From positions 1 to 13,910 of the forward strand of contig JAFGIZ010000176.1 in assembly GCA_016929365.1 (NCBI GenBank): a stretch of DNA of 13,910 nt. The letters run 5' to 3'. The position numbers were made by a program, and so were the translations under genes. Each line of letters opens with the position of its first letter. Within the stretch, counting starts at the first letter, position 1. The stretch comes from Lentisphaerota bacterium. Lineage in GTDB: Bacteria > Verrucomicrobiota > Kiritimatiellia > UBA8416 > JAFGIZ01. The notes below the pieces were generated by a model, which was given only the letters and a program-made list of their open reading frames with translations, was not told the DNA's origin and made no database searches. Below are positions 1 through 7,263 of this stretch, piece after piece.

Positions 1-650
1 CGCTGGGCACGCACAAGGCGCTGGGTCTGGCGCGCGCCAAGGGCGCCGTGTTTGTGTTGGCGTCGACCTCGGAGACGTACGGAGACCCGCAGGAGCATCC
101 GCAGAAGGAAACGTACTGGGGCAACGTGAACCCGGTGGGGCCGCGCGGGGTGTACGACGAGGCCAAGCGTTTCGCGGAAGCCATGGTGATGGCGTACCAC
201 CGTTACCACGGGATCGACACCAAGATCGTCCGCATTTTCAACACCTACGGTCCGCGCATGCGGGCCGCGGACGGACGCGTGGTGCCGGCGTTTATCAACC
301 AGGCGCTTGAAGGCAAGCCGATCACGGTTTTCGGCGACGGCAGCCAGACGCGAAGTTTCTGTTACGTGTCCGACCTGATCGAGGGCGTCTACCGGCTGGC
401 GATGAGCGGCGAGACGGGGCCGGTGAACATCGGCAACCCGAAGGAAATGACCGTGCTCGAGTTCGCCCGGAACGTGATCGCGCTGACAGGAAGCCGTTCG
501 GAGATTATCTTCAAGCCGCTCCCGGAGGACGATCCGAAGGTCCGGCAGCCGGACATCGGGCTGGCGCGGCGGACGCTGCAGTGGGAACCGGCGGTGAGCC
601 TGGACGAAGGCCTGCCGCAGGTCGTGGCGTATTTCAAGAGCCTGCGGTAG
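1..650 (+). CDS. UDP-glucuronate decarboxylase (UDP-xylose synthase), 3' part
   Basis: This is an extended short-chain dehydrogenase of the NAD-dependent epimerase/dehydratase family. It most resembles UDP-glucuronate decarboxylase, which converts UDP-glucuronate to UDP-xylose through a 4-keto intermediate in the cytoplasm, supplying sugar for polysaccharide or glycan synthesis. The reading frame is open from base 3, so the N-terminal NAD-binding glycine motif lies upstream of the window. Visible features are the STSETYGDP segment with the catalytic Thr/Ser and Glu, the YWGNVNPVGPRGVYDEAKR stretch with the YxxxK catalytic pair (YDEAK at 153-167), and GSQTRSFCYVSDL, whose Arg corresponds to the substrate-binding Arg of UXS enzymes. 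The WGNVNP signature separates UXS from dTDP-glucose dehydratases and UDP-glucose epimerases. It ends with TAG at 648-650, 10 bp from the convergent gyrA stop. The family call is strong; the exact substrate is inferred from motifs. Confidence 0.88.
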   Translation, partial: LGTHKALGLARAKGAVFVLASTSETYGDPQEHPQKETYWGNVNPVGPRGVYDEAKRFAEAMVMAYHRYHGIDTKIVRIFNTYGPRMRAADGRVVPAFINQALEGKPITVFGDGSQTRSFCYVSDLIEGVYRLAMSGETGPVNIGNPKEMTVLEFARNVIALTGSRSEIIFKPLPEDDPKVRQPDIGLARRTLQWEPAVSLDEGLPQVVAYFKSLR

Positions 651-660
651 CGCGGGGTTT

Positions 661-3132
661 TCAGGGTTCGGGTTTCAGATCCTCGGGATCCAGGGGCTCC
701 GGCTGCAGGGCGGACGCGGAGGCGAGCGTATCGCCCTGGTCGAGCGAAATCAGGCGGACCCCCTGGGTGGCGCGGCCGATGACGCGGATATCGTCCACGG
801 CCATGCGGATCATTTTGCCCTTGGCGGTAACCAGCATGAGCGCGTCGGCGGGCCGCACGGCCTGGGCGGCCACGACCCGCCCGTTGCGCGCGCTCGTGCG
901 AATGGCGATGATGCCTTTGCCGCCGCGGCGCTGAACCCGGTACTCTTCGTAGGCCGTGCGTTTACCATAGCCGTGGGCCGTGCAGACCAGGAACGTGGCA
1001 TCGGGATCGACGATTTCCATGTTCTTGACGAGGTCCCCTTTGCGCAGGGCGATGCCCCGTACGCCCCGCGTGGCACGGCCCATGTCCCGGAGCTGGGTTT
1101 CGGGGAAACGGATACTCAGGCCGCCTTCGGTGGTGAGCATGATTTCGTCGCGGCCGCCCGTGAGTTTGACCTGGATCAGGCGGTCGCCCTTGTCGATGCG
1201 GATGCCGATAATCCCGTCGCTGCGCGGCCGGCTGAAGGCGCTCAGGTTGGTCTTCTTGATAATGCCTTTTTCGGTCGCCATCACGAGGTGCCGGTCTTCC
1301 GAGAAGGTGCGCACGCGGATCATGGCGGCGATCTGCTCGTCATCGCGGAGCTGGAGCAGGTTTACGATGGCCTTTCCGCGCGCCGTACGCCCGGCTTCGG
1401 GAATCTCGTAGACCTTTTCCCAGTACACGCGCCCGCTGCTGGTGAAGAACAGGATGTAGTCATGCGTCTGGGCCACGAAGAGGTGCGCCACGAAATCCTC
1501 TTCCCGGGTCGTCATGCCCGAGACGCCCTTGCCGCCGCGGCGCTGCGCCCGGTACGTGTCGGTGGGCACGCGCTTGATATAGCCCGCATGGCTGATGGTG
1601 ATGATACAGCCGCGGTCGGCGACGAGATCCTCGATATTCATTTCGCCTTCTTCGGGGGCGATGTCGGTGCGGCGCATGTCGGCGTATTGTTTCCTGACGG
1701 CCAGGAGTTCGTCCTTGATGAGGGCGTAACGCTTGCCCTCGGACGACAGCAGGTCCTTGAGGTAGGAGATATGCTTGATCAGCTCGAGGTACTCGTTCTC
1801 GACCTTCTCGCGCTCCAGGCCGGTGAGCTGGTACAGCCGCATGTCGAGAATGGCATTGGCCTGGATCTCGGAAAGCGCGAACCGCTTGACGAGGTTGGTA
1901 CGCGCCTCGTCGCGGTTGCGGGCGGCGCGGATGGTTTTGACCACGGCGTCGAGATTGTCGAGGGCGATCTTGAGCCCTTCGAGAATGTGGGCCCGGGCCT
2001 CGGCTTTTTCGAGCTCAAAGCGCGTCCGGCGCGTCACAACCTCGAAGCGGTGATCGGTGAAGCAGCGGATCAGCTCCTTGAGGTTCATCGTGCGCGGGCG
2101 GCCGTCGTCCAGGGCCAGGAGAATTGCGCCGAAGGTCGTCTGCAGCTGGGTGTGCTTGTAGAGGTTGTTGAGGATGACCTTCGGGATGACGCCGCGCCGC
2201 AGCTCGATCACGATGCGGATCCCGTCGCGGTTCGACTCGTCGCGCAGGTCGGTGATGCCGTCCAGCGTCTTGTTCTGGACGAGCTTGGCGATGGCGGCGA
2301 TGAGATTGGCCTTGTTAACGGCATAGGGAATCTGGGTGATGATAATGGACTGCTTGCCCTGCCGGTTCTCCTCGATGCGGGCACGGCCGCGCACGCGCAG
2401 CTGCCCGCGCCCGGTGCGGTACATCTCCTGGATGGGTTTCAGGCCGCAGATAAGGCCGCCGGTCGGGAAATCGGGCCCCTTGAGGTGTTCCATCAGCTCG
2501 TCCACGGTGATGGCCGGGTTGTCGATGGCGGCGATGACGGCGTCGATCAGCTCGCCCAGGTTGTGGGGCGGGATATTGGTGGCCATCCCGACGGCGATGC
2601 CCGTCGAGCCGTTCAGCAGGAGGTTCGGAACCTTGGCGGGCAGCACGAGCGGCTGCTGCAGCGACTCGTCGTAGTTGGGCCCGAAATCGACGGTGCGTTT
2701 ATCGATGTCCGCGAGCAGCTCCTCGGCGAGCCGGGCCATGCGGACTTCCGTATAGCGCATGGCGGCGGGCGGATCGCCGTCCAGCGAACCGAAGTTGCCC
2801 TGGCCGTCGACCAGGATGCCGCGCATCGAGAAATCCTGGGCCATGCGGACGATCGTGTCGTACACGGCGGCGTCGCCGTGGGGGTGGTACTTGCCGATGA
2901 CGTCGCCGACGATACGGGCCGATTTCTTGTAGGCGCTGTTGTGCGTGTTGCCCAGGTCGTGCATGGCATAGAGCACGCGCCGGTGCACGGGCTTGAGACC
3001 GTCCCGCGCGTCGGGCAGCGCGCGGCCGACAATCACGCTCATCGAGTAGTCGATGTACGAGGAGCGCATCTCCTCGTCGATCGTCACGGTCTGGACGGAT
3101 GCGGCGTCGGGTGTGGGGGGAGACTCAGACAT
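661..3132 (-). CDS. gyrA: DNA gyrase subunit A
   Basis: This is the breakage-reunion subunit of DNA gyrase, which with GyrB (A2B2) introduces negative supercoils using ATP. The 823-residue protein has the full N-terminal domain: KPVHRR near 47-52, the quinolone-region motif HPHGDAAVYDTI (83-94), and AAMRYTE with catalytic Tyr127 preceded by Arg126. The C-terminal beta-pinwheel begins near 505 and carries the GyrA box QRRGGKG at 530-536, which marks it as gyrase rather than topoisomerase IV ParC. A second perfect QRRGGKG lies at 734-740. The position equivalent to E. coli Ser83 is Ala88; Asp92 matches Asp87. The tail ends in PEPLDPEDLKPEP and lacks the long acidic tail of E. coli GyrA (875 aa). 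The ATG at 3132-3130 overlaps the gyrB stop by 8 bp (ATGTCTGA), so translation is probably coupled and the gene shares the gyrB promoter. Confidence 0.98.
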   Translation of the reverse strand: MSESPPTPDAASVQTVTIDEEMRSSYIDYSMSVIVGRALPDARDGLKPVHRRVLYAMHDLGNTHNSAYKKSARIVGDVIGKYHPHGDAAVYDTIVRMAQDFSMRGILVDGQGNFGSLDGDPPAAMRYTEVRMARLAEELLADIDKRTVDFGPNYDESLQQPLVLPAKVPNLLLNGSTGIAVGMATNIPPHNLGELIDAVIAAIDNPAITVDELMEHLKGPDFPTGGLICGLKPIQEMYRTGRGQLRVRGRARIEENRQGKQSIIITQIPYAVNKANLIAAIAKLVQNKTLDGITDLRDESNRDGIRIVIELRRGVIPKVILNNLYKHTQLQTTFGAILLALDDGRPRTMNLKELIRCFTDHRFEVVTRRTRFELEKAEARAHILEGLKIALDNLDAVVKTIRAARNRDEARTNLVKRFALSEIQANAILDMRLYQLTGLEREKVENEYLELIKHISYLKDLLSSEGKRYALIKDELLAVRKQYADMRRTDIAPEEGEMNIEDLVADRGCIITISHAGYIKRVPTDTYRAQRRGGKGVSGMTTREEDFVAHLFVAQTHDYILFFTSSGRVYWEKVYEIPEAGRTARGKAIVNLLQLRDDEQIAAMIRVRTFSEDRHLVMATEKGIIKKTNLSAFSRPRSDGIIGIRIDKGDRLIQVKLTGGRDEIMLTTEGGLSIRFPETQLRDMGRATRGVRGIALRKGDLVKNMEIVDPDATFLVCTAHGYGKRTAYEEYRVQRRGGKGIIAIRTSARNGRVVAAQAVRPADALMLVTAKGKMIRMAVDDIRVIGRATQGVRLISLDQGDTLASASALQPEPLDPEDLKPEP

Positions 3133-5566
3133 CGAGATTCCGTACGTTCAGGGCGTTATCTTCGATAAAGGCACGCCGCGGTTCGACTTCCTGGCCCATG
3201 AGGACCGTGAAAATTTCGTCCGCCGCGGCGGCGTGTTCCAGCACGATCTGCAGCAGGCGGCGCTTCTCCGGGTTCATGGTCGTTTCGTAAAGCTGGTCGG
3301 GGTTCATCTCGCCGAGACCCTTGTAGCGCTGGATGGTCAGGCCCTTGCGGCCCATGTCGCGCACGACGTTCAGCAATTCGGACAACGAATGCACCGGTAC
3401 GGCCCGGGCGCTGCCTTCCTTGATGAACCCGATCGGGGCCTTGGACGGGTCGACCTGTTCCATGGAAAAGCCCTTTTTCTCGAGGACGGCCGCGAGCCGG
3501 GCCAGCGTGCCCGCCTGGTAAATCTCGGTCCACTTCAGGCCCGGCTCGCGGAGCGTTTCGCCGTTGCCGTTCTCGCCGAAAATCTCAAGCTGGCGGCCGA
3601 TGCGTTTTTCGAGGTCGACGCGCAGCTTCTTGAGTTCGGTGTCGGTATACACGAAGTAGTCCTGGGTGTGCCCGTTGTCGTCCACGCTGACCAGGTAACG
3701 GGGGAAACGGCCGGTCTGCGGGTTCTTGAGGCGGATGTAGGCACTGAACGCAATCCCCTTGCGGGCCAGCCCGTGTTCGATCTGTTCGAGATGCGTGAGG
3801 GTCTCGAGAATGGTGCTCAGCTCGCGGCCGGCAAACGTCTTTTTCGCCGCCGGATACTCCACGGAGATGTCGGTTGCGCCCAGCTCCAGCAGGCGGCGCG
3901 TCATCTGCGCCTCGGAGTCGATGTACTCCTCGTGTTTCTTGCGCGTAATCTTGTAGAGCGGCGGCTGGGCAAGGTAAATATAGCCCTTTTCGACCAGCTC
4001 GCGCATCTGGCGGAAGAAAAAGGTCAGGAGGAGGGTGCGAATGTGGGCGCCGTCGACATCGGCGTCGGTCATGATAATGATCTTGCGATAGCGGGCCTTG
4101 CCCAGGTCGAATTCGTCTTCGCCGATGCCCGCCCCGATGGCGGTGATGAGGGTCCGGATCTCCGTGTTGTTGAGGATCTTGTCGAGGCGCGCTTTTTCGA
4201 CGTTGAGGACCTTGCCGCGGAGCGGCAGCACGGCCTGGTTGTCGCGGTTACGGCCCTGCTTGGCCGAGCCGCCGGCGCTGTCGCCCTCGACAATGTAGAG
4301 TTCGCACTTTTCCGGGTCGCGCTCGGCGCAGTCGGCCAGCTTGCCGGGCAGCGCCGCGCTGTCGAGCGCCCCCTTGCGCCGGGTGAGATCGCGGGCCTTG
4401 CGCGCCGCGGCCCGGGCGCGGGCCGCCGTCAGTCCCTTTTCGATAATCCGCCGCGCCACGGACGGGTGCTCTTCGACGTAGGTGTTCAGCTCGTCGTTGA
4501 CGACCGATTCGACGATGCCCTGGACCTCGCTGTTGCCAAGCTTGGTCTTGGTTTGCCCTTCGAACTGGGGTTTGGGCACCTTGACGCTGATGATCGCGGT
4601 GAGCCCTTCGCGCGCGTCCTCGCCGCTGAGCGTCTCCTTGTCGTCCTTGATCAGCTTGTTCGCCCGGCCGTAGGCGTTGATCGTGCGGGTGAGGGCGGAC
4701 CGGAACCCGCTCAAATGGGTGCCGCCCTCGATCGTATTGATGTTGTTGGCGAAACAGGAGACCGACTCGTTGAACGAGTCGGTGTACTGCATGGCGATCT
4801 CGACGGCAATGCCGTCGCGCTCCTTTTCGAAGTAGATGACCTTCGGGTGCAGGGCGTTGCGGCTGCGGTTGATGTGCTCGACGAACTCGATAATACCGCC
4901 CTTGTACTTGAAGCTTTCCTCGCGGGCGGGATCTTCGCGCCGGAAGGTGATCTCCACGCCCTTGTTGAGAAAGGCCAGTTCGCGGAAACGGTTGGCCAGC
5001 ACGTCCCATTCGAAGGCGAAGTCGCCGAAAATCTCCGAATCGGGGTAGAACGTGATCTTGGTGCCCGTACCCTTGGTCTTGCCGATGGTTTCCAGCTTGG
5101 AGGCAGGCCGGCCCTGTTCGAAACGCTGGTGGTGCACGTGGCCCTCGCGGCGGACTTCGACTTCGAGCCATTCGCTGAGCGCGTTCACGCAGGAGACCCC
5201 GACACCGTGCAGCCCGCCCGAAACCTTGTAGCTGCTGTTGTCGAATTTGCCCCCGGCGTGCAGCGTCGTGAGGACGACCTCCACCGCGGGGCGCTTTTCG
5301 GTGGCGTGCATGTCCACGGGGATACCGCGCCCGTTGTCGCTGATGGAAACGGACCCGTCGGTGTTGAGCGCCACCTGGATCCGGTCGCAATACCCGGCCA
5401 GAGCCTCGTCGATGCTGTTGTCCACGACCTCGTAAACACAGTGGTGCAGGCCGCGCGAGGCGGTGTCGCCGATATACATCGCCGGACGCAGCCGGACGGC
5501 GTCGATGCCTTCCAGGACCGTGATATTCGTGGCGTCGTATTTGGGGCCTTTTTTGGCCTTGGCCAT
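3125..5566 (-). CDS. gyrB: DNA gyrase subunit B
   Basis: This is the ATPase subunit of DNA gyrase, 813 residues. The GHKL ATP-binding domain shows YEVVDNSIDEA with catalytic Glu46 and Asn50, SDNGRGIP with Asp77, and the lid GGLHGVGVSCVNALS at 117-131. Arg140 aligns with E. coli Arg136, a coumarin-contact residue, so that site looks ordinary. The TOPRIM domain has EGDSAGGSAKQG (Glu427) and the metal-binding DADVDG (Asp501, 503, 505). The C-terminal tail carries QRYKGLGEMNPDQLYETTM near 746-764. Between about 550 and 740 there is an insertion of the kind known in E. coli GyrB (804 aa) and absent from short GyrBs such as that of B. subtilis (638 aa). A strong purine-rich ribosome site (AAGGGGGGAG, 5580-5571) lies 4 nt before the ATG. 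It is first in the gyrB-gyrA operon and its TGA lies inside the gyrA start. Confidence 0.98.
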   Translation of the reverse strand: MAKAKKGPKYDATNITVLEGIDAVRLRPAMYIGDTASRGLHHCVYEVVDNSIDEALAGYCDRIQVALNTDGSVSISDNGRGIPVDMHATEKRPAVEVVLTTLHAGGKFDNSSYKVSGGLHGVGVSCVNALSEWLEVEVRREGHVHHQRFEQGRPASKLETIGKTKGTGTKITFYPDSEIFGDFAFEWDVLANRFRELAFLNKGVEITFRREDPAREESFKYKGGIIEFVEHINRSRNALHPKVIYFEKERDGIAVEIAMQYTDSFNESVSCFANNINTIEGGTHLSGFRSALTRTINAYGRANKLIKDDKETLSGEDAREGLTAIISVKVPKPQFEGQTKTKLGNSEVQGIVESVVNDELNTYVEEHPSVARRIIEKGLTAARARAAARKARDLTRRKGALDSAALPGKLADCAERDPEKCELYIVEGDSAGGSAKQGRNRDNQAVLPLRGKVLNVEKARLDKILNNTEIRTLITAIGAGIGEDEFDLGKARYRKIIIMTDADVDGAHIRTLLLTFFFRQMRELVEKGYIYLAQPPLYKITRKKHEEYIDSEAQMTRRLLELGATDISVEYPAAKKTFAGRELSTILETLTHLEQIEHGLARKGIAFSAYIRLKNPQTGRFPRYLVSVDDNGHTQDYFVYTDTELKKLRVDLEKRIGRQLEIFGENGNGETLREPGLKWTEIYQAGTLARLAAVLEKKGFSMEQVDPSKAPIGFIKEGSARAVPVHSLSELLNVVRDMGRKGLTIQRYKGLGEMNPDQLYETTMNPEKRRLLQIVLEHAAAADEIFTVLMGQEVEPRRAFIEDNALNVRNLDV

Positions 5567-5595
5567 ACAACTCCCCCCTTTCCCCTTTCCGCTAT

Positions 5596-5625
5596 TTTAT
5601 AGGCATGCCGGGCCCGATTTGGCAA
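5596..5625 (-). promoter_or_regulatory. Sigma70-type promoter of gyrB-gyrA
   Basis: Read on the minus strand, there is a -35 TTGCCA (5625-5620) and a -10 TATAAA (5601-5596), each 5 of 6 to consensus, with an 18-bp spacer. Transcription would start near 5589, giving a leader of about 23 nt containing the gyrB ribosome site. The spacer consists almost entirely of two abutting 8-bp palindromes, GGCATGCC (5602-5609) and CGGGCCCG (5609-5616). This is a sequence match only; no start site has been mapped. Confidence 0.6.
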
Positions 5626-5636
5626 TCTTTAAATCG
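5615..5636. repeat. Inverted repeat over the gyrB -35 box, operator candidate
   Basis: CGATTT (5615-5620) and AAATCG (5631-5636) form a perfect 6-bp inverted repeat with a 10-bp spacer. It spans the -35 element of the gyrB promoter and lies about 50 bp before the efp start. Its size and position fit a dimeric regulator site, but a 6-bp arm can arise by chance and no regulator is identified. Confidence 0.3.
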
Positions 5637-5688
5637 TCTGGAATTCCCGAATTGATCCGCCCGCCGGAATGCGTTAGGGTGCGCGATT

Positions 5689-6252
5689 ATGTATACCGCA
5701 TCGGACTTGAGAAAGGGGCTCCGCATTGAAATCGACGGGGTGCCGTACCTGATTACGGAATTCCAGTTCGTGAAGCCCGGCAAGGGCCAGGCACTCTACA
5801 ATTGCAAGCTGAAGAACCTCGTGACGGGCGCGACGTTGAGCAAGACCTACCGCTCCAACGACCGCATGGACGAGCCGCAGCTGGACGAGAAGACCCTGCG
5901 CTTCTCCTACGTCGACGGGCCGCACTACGTCTTCCTGGACAAGAACTACGAACAGGTCCCGATCGACGCCGACGTGCTGGGCGACGCGCGCTTTTACCTG
6001 AACGAGGATACCGAAGTCGCGGTGCTGTATCACAACGGCCGGCCGATCGACGTCACCCTGCCGACGTTCGTGGAGAAAACGATCGTGCGGTCGGAACCGG
6101 GCGCGCGGGGCAATACCGCCACCAACGTGCTCAAGTCGGCGTGGATCGAGGGGGACTACGAAATCCAGGTGCCCCTGTTCGTGGAACAAGGCGACATCGT
6201 GCGTCTCGACACCCGCACGGGAGAATACGTGGACCGGGTCAGCAAGCGCTGA
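5689..6252 (+). CDS. efp: Elongation factor P
   Basis: EF-P binds the ribosome between the P and E sites and relieves stalling at polyproline. The 187-residue protein has the family's normal size: an N-terminal KOW-like domain (about 1-63), a central OB domain and a C-terminal OB domain ending in the signature GDIVRLDTRTGEYVDRV. The tip loop FVKPGKGQA (27-35) is identical to that of E. coli and contains Lys32, the equivalent of E. coli Lys34, the residue beta-lysylated by EpmA. The ATG at 5689 is preceded by AGGGTG (5676-5681) about 7 nt upstream. The gene is divergent from gyrB across 122 bp; I see no convincing promoter of its own there (TTGATC at 5652 followed by TAGGGT is weak). epmA follows after 25 bp, which supports modification of Lys32. 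Confidence 0.96.
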   Translation: MYTASDLRKGLRIEIDGVPYLITEFQFVKPGKGQALYNCKLKNLVTGATLSKTYRSNDRMDEPQLDEKTLRFSYVDGPHYVFLDKNYEQVPIDADVLGDARFYLNEDTEVAVLYHNGRPIDVTLPTFVEKTIVRSEPGARGNTATNVLKSAWIEGDYEIQVPLFVEQGDIVRLDTRTGEYVDRVSKR

Positions 6253-6272
6253 GGCCCGCCGCGCGCGAGGGC

Positions 6273-6281
6273 ATGGCGTGA
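6273..6281 (+). promoter_or_regulatory. Two-codon mini-ORF overlapping the epmA start
   Basis: ATG GCG TGA sits so that its stop (6279-6281) overlaps the GTG start of epmA (6278-6280). The GAGG at 6267-6270 is too close (2 nt) to serve this ATG well but suits the GTG (7 nt). It may be chance, or a minimal start-stop element affecting epmA initiation. Confidence 0.2.
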
Positions 6282-7177
6282 GGCAGGTGCTGGAGGTTCG
6301 AAGCCGTGTGCTGCAGGCCGTGCGGCGCTTCTTCGCCGAGCGCGGGTTTATCGAAGCGGAAACGCCGGTCCGGCTGGCGGCCCCCGCGCCGGAGGAGCAC
6401 ATCGAGGCCGAACCGGCCGGCGGCGCCTACCTGCGCACCTCGCCCGAACTGTATCTCAAGCGGCTGCTGGCCGAAGGATGGCCACGCGTCTTCGAAATGG
6501 GGCCCTGTTTCCGGCGGGGCGAAGCGGGCCGGCTGCACCAGCCCGAGTACACGATGCTGGAATGGTACCGGGCGGGCGCGGACTACCTGGATGTGCTGGC
6601 CGACACCAAGACCCTGCTGGCCGCGGCGGCGCGCGCCGCGACGGGCGGGACGCGCGTAACGTATCGTGGCGAGACGATCGAGCTGCTGCCGGTCTGGGAT
6701 TGCCTGACGGTGCGCGACGCCTTCCTCCAATTCGCGGGCTGGGATCCCGTGGCGGCATGTGACGCCGACCGCTTTGACGTAGACCTCGTGGGCAAGGTGG
6801 AGCCCGCGCTGCCGCGCGACAGGCCGGTGGTGCTGAAGGACTATCCGGCGGCGCGGGCGGCGCTGGCGCGCTGCCGGCCGGGCGCGCCGCCGGTCGCGGA
6901 GCGCTGGGAACTGTACGCCGGCGGCATGGAGCTGGCAAACGCGTTCAGCGAATTGACCGACGCGGAGGAACAGAGACGGCGTTTCGAGGCCGCCAACGCG
7001 GCGCGGCGGGCGCGGGGCGCGCCGGCATACCCCCTGGACGAGGCGTTCCTGGGCGCGCTGGAACGCGGCCTGCCGCCCTGCGCGGGGGTGGCGCTGGGCA
7101 TCGACCGGCTGGTCATGCTGCTGAGCGGATGCGAGTCGGTCGAAGACACGCGGACGTTTTGTTTTGCAGAGCGCTGA
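6278..7177 (+). CDS. epmA: EF-P beta-lysine ligase EpmA (PoxA/GenX)
   Basis: This is a paralogue of class II lysyl-tRNA synthetase that activates (R)-beta-lysine with ATP and attaches it to the EF-P tip lysine. The 299-residue protein is a bare catalytic core with no N-terminal OB anticodon-binding domain, which separates it from LysRS (about 500 aa). Visible are TSPELYLKRLL (54-64), motif 2 VFEMGPCFRRGE with HQPEYTMLEWYR (71-98), YAGGMELANAFSELTD (213-228) and motif 3 GVALGIDRLVML (270-281). Ala272 corresponds to the Ala (E. coli 298) tied to beta-lysine preference; LysRS has Gly there. It is about 25 residues shorter than E. coli EpmA, mainly at the N-terminus. The start is taken as GTG at 6278 with GAGG 7 nt upstream; the ATG at 6273 reads only ATG GCG TGA. 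It is very probably co-transcribed with efp. Confidence 0.93.
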   Translation: MRQVLEVRSRVLQAVRRFFAERGFIEAETPVRLAAPAPEEHIEAEPAGGAYLRTSPELYLKRLLAEGWPRVFEMGPCFRRGEAGRLHQPEYTMLEWYRAGADYLDVLADTKTLLAAAARAATGGTRVTYRGETIELLPVWDCLTVRDAFLQFAGWDPVAACDADRFDVDLVGKVEPALPRDRPVVLKDYPAARAALARCRPGAPPVAERWELYAGGMELANAFSELTDAEEQRRRFEAANAARRARGAPAYPLDEAFLGALERGLPPCAGVALGIDRLVMLLSGCESVEDTRTFCFAER

Positions 7178-7192
7178 AGCGCGCGGTATAAG
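7163..7192 (+). promoter_or_regulatory. Candidate promoter for the 7264 gene
   Basis: TTTGCA (7163-7168, 4 of 6) and TATAAG (7187-7192, 5 of 6) are spaced by 18 bp. The -35 lies inside the last codons of epmA. A start near 7199 would leave a leader of about 65 nt before the GTG at 7264. This would allow expression apart from efp-epmA; it is a sequence match only. Confidence 0.4.
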
Positions 7193-7263
7193 AGGCTCCA
7201 GGTCGGACCGAACGGGGGAGCACAAGCCGCGGTTTCGAGAACCCGGGAGCAGGGAGGACATCT

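Noticed and set aside
4900..5200. GyrB residue change suggesting coumarin resistance
   Set aside because: Careful alignment places Arg140 at the E. coli Arg136 position, so the key contact is conserved.
973..5602. Very long plus-strand open frames (over 700 and over 800 codons) opposite gyrA and gyrB
   Set aside because: They are exact antisense shadows of strongly conserved gyrase genes in GC-rich DNA; their composition is repetitive in Asp, Val, Leu and Gly, with no domain, and no ribosome site was seen.
6273..6281. ATG at 6273 as the start of epmA
   Set aside because: It reads ATG GCG TGA and stops at once; the GTG at 6278 is in the ligase frame with a suitable ribosome site.
7171..7182. 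GCGC-TGAA-GCGC hairpin at the end of epmA as a terminator
   Set aside because: The stem is only 4 bp with no U-run and lies inside the promoter candidate of the next gene.
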